Assembly (NCBI GenBank): GCA_038496675.1
Contig: CM076660.1
Coordinates: 13,510,853-13,574,852 of the forward strand
DNA: 64,000 nucleotides
Origin: Rachycentron canadum
Lineage: Eukaryota > Chordata > Actinopteri > Carangiformes > Rachycentridae
Reading direction: 5' to 3'
Made by a program: the position numbers and the translations under genes. Below are positions 60,621 to 64,000 of this stretch, in pieces. Position 1 is the stretch's first letter; the number at the start of each line of letters is the position of its first letter. The notes beneath the pieces were generated by a model, which was given only the letters and a program-made list of their open reading frames with translations, was not told where the DNA came from and did not search any database.

Positions 60621-62430
60621 TCACAATTTTGTATTTTATTGTTTCAGATAACATTATCATGACCATGCTAACCATGCACAATGTCTACAGAAATTACATC
60701 ACTTAAAGAGTTAATCTGGCTGTGAGAGAGTGTTTGGAGATATGGGTATGAGTAGCCTTAAATAATTTTTGAAGTGGTTGTATGTATTATTTCTTTGTAC
60801 TTATTTGCTTTTCTTCAAATCACTTCTCTTTGCAAAGATGTGGATCTTTTCAAAATGTTTTCTAAAATATACAGCAAATCCTAATTTTCAAATACTGTAT
60901 ATTACTACATGGCTACTTGACTCAAGAAAATCCAGGAAGTTTTGCCTGGCTATGCATTTTCTGAGAAACACAATTCTAAATGTCACTTCATGAAGTGACA
61001 AGATAATATTTACAAGCTGTTGGCAAAATTGGTTGCAGCATGGTGGAAATGATGCGTCTCAAATCAAGGTTCAAGTGTAACAGGTCACATACAACAACTT
61101 CAGTGGCCAAACAGAAGGGATAAACCAAGACTGTAAAATAAAGTAACCAGTCCCCTATAAGGCAACTCTACTGAAATGACATTTAAACATGACACAGAAG
61201 GGGAAAAATTACAGTTATTAATAATTTAATGAATTGCTCAACAAGTTATGGGAGATGATTCCTATACAGTACCACAGGATGCAACATGATAGACTTAGAA
61301 AAAAATACAGCAAACAGCATCTTCATAGCTATAGGGTAACATTTCCAATGTGATTGTGCAGCAGACATCCCTCCCCAGTGCACTTCAGTCTTATAATAGT
61401 CAGATATCCATTGTTTGGTGTCTATGAATGGTACTATATGTCTGATAGATTAATGCATGCATTCCCTTTTGTGCCGAGGAAACTCTCACAGAAAACATTT
61501 TAAATGATGTGAAGTTGCTGAACTGTCAATATTTTCCATTTAATCAATGGAATCATTGAAAAAAAAGGGAATCTCACCAGTCAAATAAACTTTTATGAAT
61601 GCATTTACTGTATATTTGCACAAAAGTCCAAGTTATTGACTCTAGTCTGTGACAAACAAGTAGTGATGTACCATCATTTGTATTGATACCATAATTTTTT
61701 TTTTTTTCATGTGCAATAACATTCAATTTGCCAGTTTGGACTTCTCTTTCTCCCGTACGTGCAGCTGGAAAGCCCCAGTTAAAATTAAAAAGGAATAAAG
61801 GGAATCGTCTCATTGCCAAGAGAAGAAAATGTGCATTAACATCCTATGATCAGACCTCGCTTTAAATCCATTATCTTCCAGCTAAATCAATAATCAGTAC
61901 ATGCATGAAGATCATTTTAGATCAAGTTTTAAAAATTATGCTGTCATGAAAATGAACCATTGCCTTCTCTGCAACACAGAAAGGTATAATAGGGCATGTG
62001 GAAAGGCTGCGATACAAATGCAGATATGGATTGTCTGAGTAGGCTTTGATACTGGGACCGGTGAGGGATCTGTGCAGGGAGAATTAAGGATTCTTACCAA
62101 GTTACTGTATGTTAGCAATAGCATGTTTTCTAAATATTTGTAGATTTTTGTCATTATTTCACATATCCAGAAACACCTTCTCTCCCTGATGTGCTCAGAT
62201 TGCACAAATTCAAACAAAAAGATCCAACAAAATCTCTGAACCATAATGTCAATGGTCAGTTGCTATGTGATTATAATATAGGAGATGTTTTGTTTATATT
62301 GCAAGTCATGGTTTACAGTTTTATGTCAGTCAATCTCTATGGCTCTATTCCCTTAAATGTAGCGGCACAGGGGCACACAAACAAAATGTGACACACCCGT
62401 GAGAAAGAGAAAGACAGAGTTAATAATGCG
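60621..62430 (-). other. Probable 3' UTR of the MAP7D2-like gene
   Basis: The 1.8 kb after the stop codon carries no gene of its own. A minus-strand AATAAA (plus TTTATT near 60635) would end the transcript around 60620. Inferred from position. Confidence 0.4.
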
Positions 62431-63477
62431 CTACTGGATGCTAAGTTTATTGGAGGATGAGGATGGCATCCCAATAAGCTTCGAGTCAGACATGGGACTA
62501 ACAACACCCTCAATGAGGTTCTTGTTACAGTCGCCTACGTTGACTTCAGAAGACAGTTTTGGGTAGGTGACGCTGCCTGTCAGGTCCATCAGATCTTCTA
62601 GGGCGCGGGTGTTACTCATGTTACTGTTCTGGATTTCATTGACTGGCGAGAACTCTGGGATTGAAATCAGTTCTTCTTTTGAAGCTGGGCTGAAATATTA
62701 AAGTTAAAACAGTGGTTACTTGTAATAACCAGGTCCTTCAATGGATCTATGGATCATCATATTGACTTGTCTCAGTCCAGACCTTAATAATAAAGGGTTA
62801 ACTGATGACTCACCTGACCTCCATGGACTGCACCTCATCACTTGACCCAGTCCCCTTTACATCTAGTGGCTCCAGCTTGATGATTGGTGGTGATAGGTGT
62901 CCCACTGGTGGAGGTGTCACTGAGGCTCTAATAACCTCCACCTGAGACCCTCCTTTGACCTTCTCCTCAGTGGCTGACATATGCAGGTTTTGTTGTTTGC
63001 TTCTCTCATCAGTTAGGTGGCTACTCTTCAAGGCACTTCCTTTATCCTTCACTGCTCCATTCATCAGAGTACCCTCCTTTTGGCTGGCTTTGGCATCTGC
63101 CTTGGGCTTTGTTGGCTCTTTATTTATTTGGTCTGTGGCTTTAACATTTGCTTTGTGCTGCTTGATTACATTCACTTCCACCTCTCTCCCTTGTGGCTTC
63201 ACGAAACCGGCTTTGGTTTCTTTGTTAAGCTCTTCACTTATTTGCTTAGTGTCCAATGTCTTGTCATGGACACTGTATGTTGCTGTCACTGGATGAGTGT
63301 TGTTTTTAACTTGCACACTCTTCTGATTTTCCATCTGTGCTGCTGCTGTTTCTGTCTTTGCAGGGGCACATTCCTTTGAATTGACCTGGATTGTGACCTG
63401 CTCTTTAACCTGAAACTCAATGTTTTTGGATGGCTGCTCATTCACCTGAGCATTAGTTTGAACAGACTTTACATCCC
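62431..63477 (-). CDS. C-terminal exons of a MAP7-family (MAP7D2-like) protein
   Basis: Two exons join in phase: 63477-62814 and 62689-62431 (stop TAG). The first encodes a Lys/Glu/Gln/Thr-rich disordered stretch (VKEQVTIQVNSKECAPAKTE) ending PPIIKLEPLD and SMEV. The last gives ALEDLMDLTGSVTYPKLSSE, CNKNLIEGVVSP and SKLIGMPSSSSNKLSIQ, a compact, well-structured tail that looks conserved. I do not recall these motifs firmly enough to name the gene by sequence. MAP7D2 is proposed because it follows BCLAF3 in human Xp22.12 and its C-terminus is similarly acidic and disordered. MAP7 proteins bind microtubules and recruit kinesin-1; the binding and kinesin-activating coiled coils would be in exons beyond the right edge. 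The acceptor TCTCCACAG at 63478 shows that the gene continues there. Confidence 0.45.
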
Positions 63478-63486
63478 CTGTGGAGA

Positions 63487-64000
63487 ATAAAAAATAAAAA
63501 TAACAGTGGGCTTCATTTTATCTGGACTATCTAGTTAACATTAACTGAATTCCATAGCAGAAATTAATAATTTGTCCAAAGCTAAGATTCAACTTGAGTC
63601 TGTTCCTGCTGACACTGGCAGCAGATGTCACACATTACTGGTTAAGCTGATACTAAATAATGTCATTGGTTGAACTGTAAACCCTAAATGAATAGAGTAT
63701 TAACACAGGACAGTCCATATAAAGTGTTCGCTCACACTCTGCAGAGCAATCGCCTCGAGAGATAGTACTGTATAATTCTTCCAAGGGCATTTTCAAGAGC
63801 AGCTAATTTTACAGACAGCTCCCATGGTGCTGCTCTACAGTGAAAGGTGCCCTATCAGCACCAGGAGCATAGTCCTTGGCTTCTGCTCTATATTCCAGAA
63901 AATACCCACACCGTATGGTTTTAAATGCACCTACTAAAGAACAAACAATATAACAATACAGGATTCATTTCTGCTTGGCTAACTAAAGCTGATATAGACA
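63487..64000. other. Intron of the MAP7D2-like gene, to window edge
   Basis: No exon recognised. It follows upstream from the acceptor of the 63477 exon. Confidence 0.5.

Noticed and set aside
1..64000. CRISPR arrays, bacterial operons, phage genes, tRNA or rRNA genes
   Set aside because: None visible; the window is ordinary vertebrate genomic DNA.

Overview
This is a vertebrate, almost certainly teleost, nuclear DNA window. The evidence is split genes with GT-AG introns of about 80 bp to 4 kb, (TG)n/(CA)n microsatellites, a Tc1-like transposon, the 3' ends of a fish-type LINE, and intact orthologues of vertebrate genes. There are no bacterial, organellar or CRISPR features. I assembled the gene models by hand from splice sites, reading phase and remembered human proteins; no alignment was run.

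Layout, left to right. (1) 2338-9202 (+): last 13 exons of a PHLDB2 (LL5-beta) orthologue, coiled coils then a C-terminal PH domain. (2) 14345-17971 (-): one uninterrupted 1208-codon exon for a divergent AMER/WTX-family protein with a 14-residue tandem repeat and a C-terminal cluster of SxIP-like motifs. (3) 20829-24702 (-): slc51a, organic solute transporter alpha, 8 exons, with an assembly gap and a sequencing-adapter remnant in intron 3. (4) 27704-32593 (-): zdhhc20-like palmitoyltransferase, 12 exons, 351 aa, with a probable GC-AG intron. (5) 32833-33745 (-): 5'-truncated LINE. (6) 35031-38907 (-): pcyt1b, CTP:phosphocholine cytidylyltransferase, 368 aa. (7) 39488 to about 40950 (+): dead Tc1-like element. 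(8) 42106-46768 (+): liph, lipase H, 10 exons, 451 aa. (9) 47771-49831 (-): small coiled-coil gene resembling only the C-terminus of SH3KBP1/CD2AP. (10) 51734-57975 (-): R/S/P-rich nuclear-type protein of about 625 aa, tentatively BCLAF3-like. (11) 62431-63477 (-): last two exons of a gene tentatively MAP7D2-like, running off the right edge.

These genes are separate housekeeping or tissue-specific loci, not an operon or pathway cassette. Two themes recur: membrane lipids (pcyt1b makes CDP-choline, liph makes lysophosphatidic acid, zdhhc20 S-acylates proteins, slc51a exports bile acids and sterols) and the cell cortex or microtubules (PHLDB2, AMER, MAP7D2-like). The order SH3KBP1-like, BCLAF3-like, MAP7D2-like matches human Xp22.12, and pcyt1b is on Xp22.11 in human, while PHLDB2, SLC51A and LIPH are on human 3q. 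The window therefore joins two human blocks. I found no sign of a new multigene system. The most unusual items are the AMER repeat/SxIP architecture, an almost loop-free hairpin in zdhhc20 intron 1, the free-standing SH3KBP1-type coiled-coil gene, and the Tn5 adapter left in the assembly.
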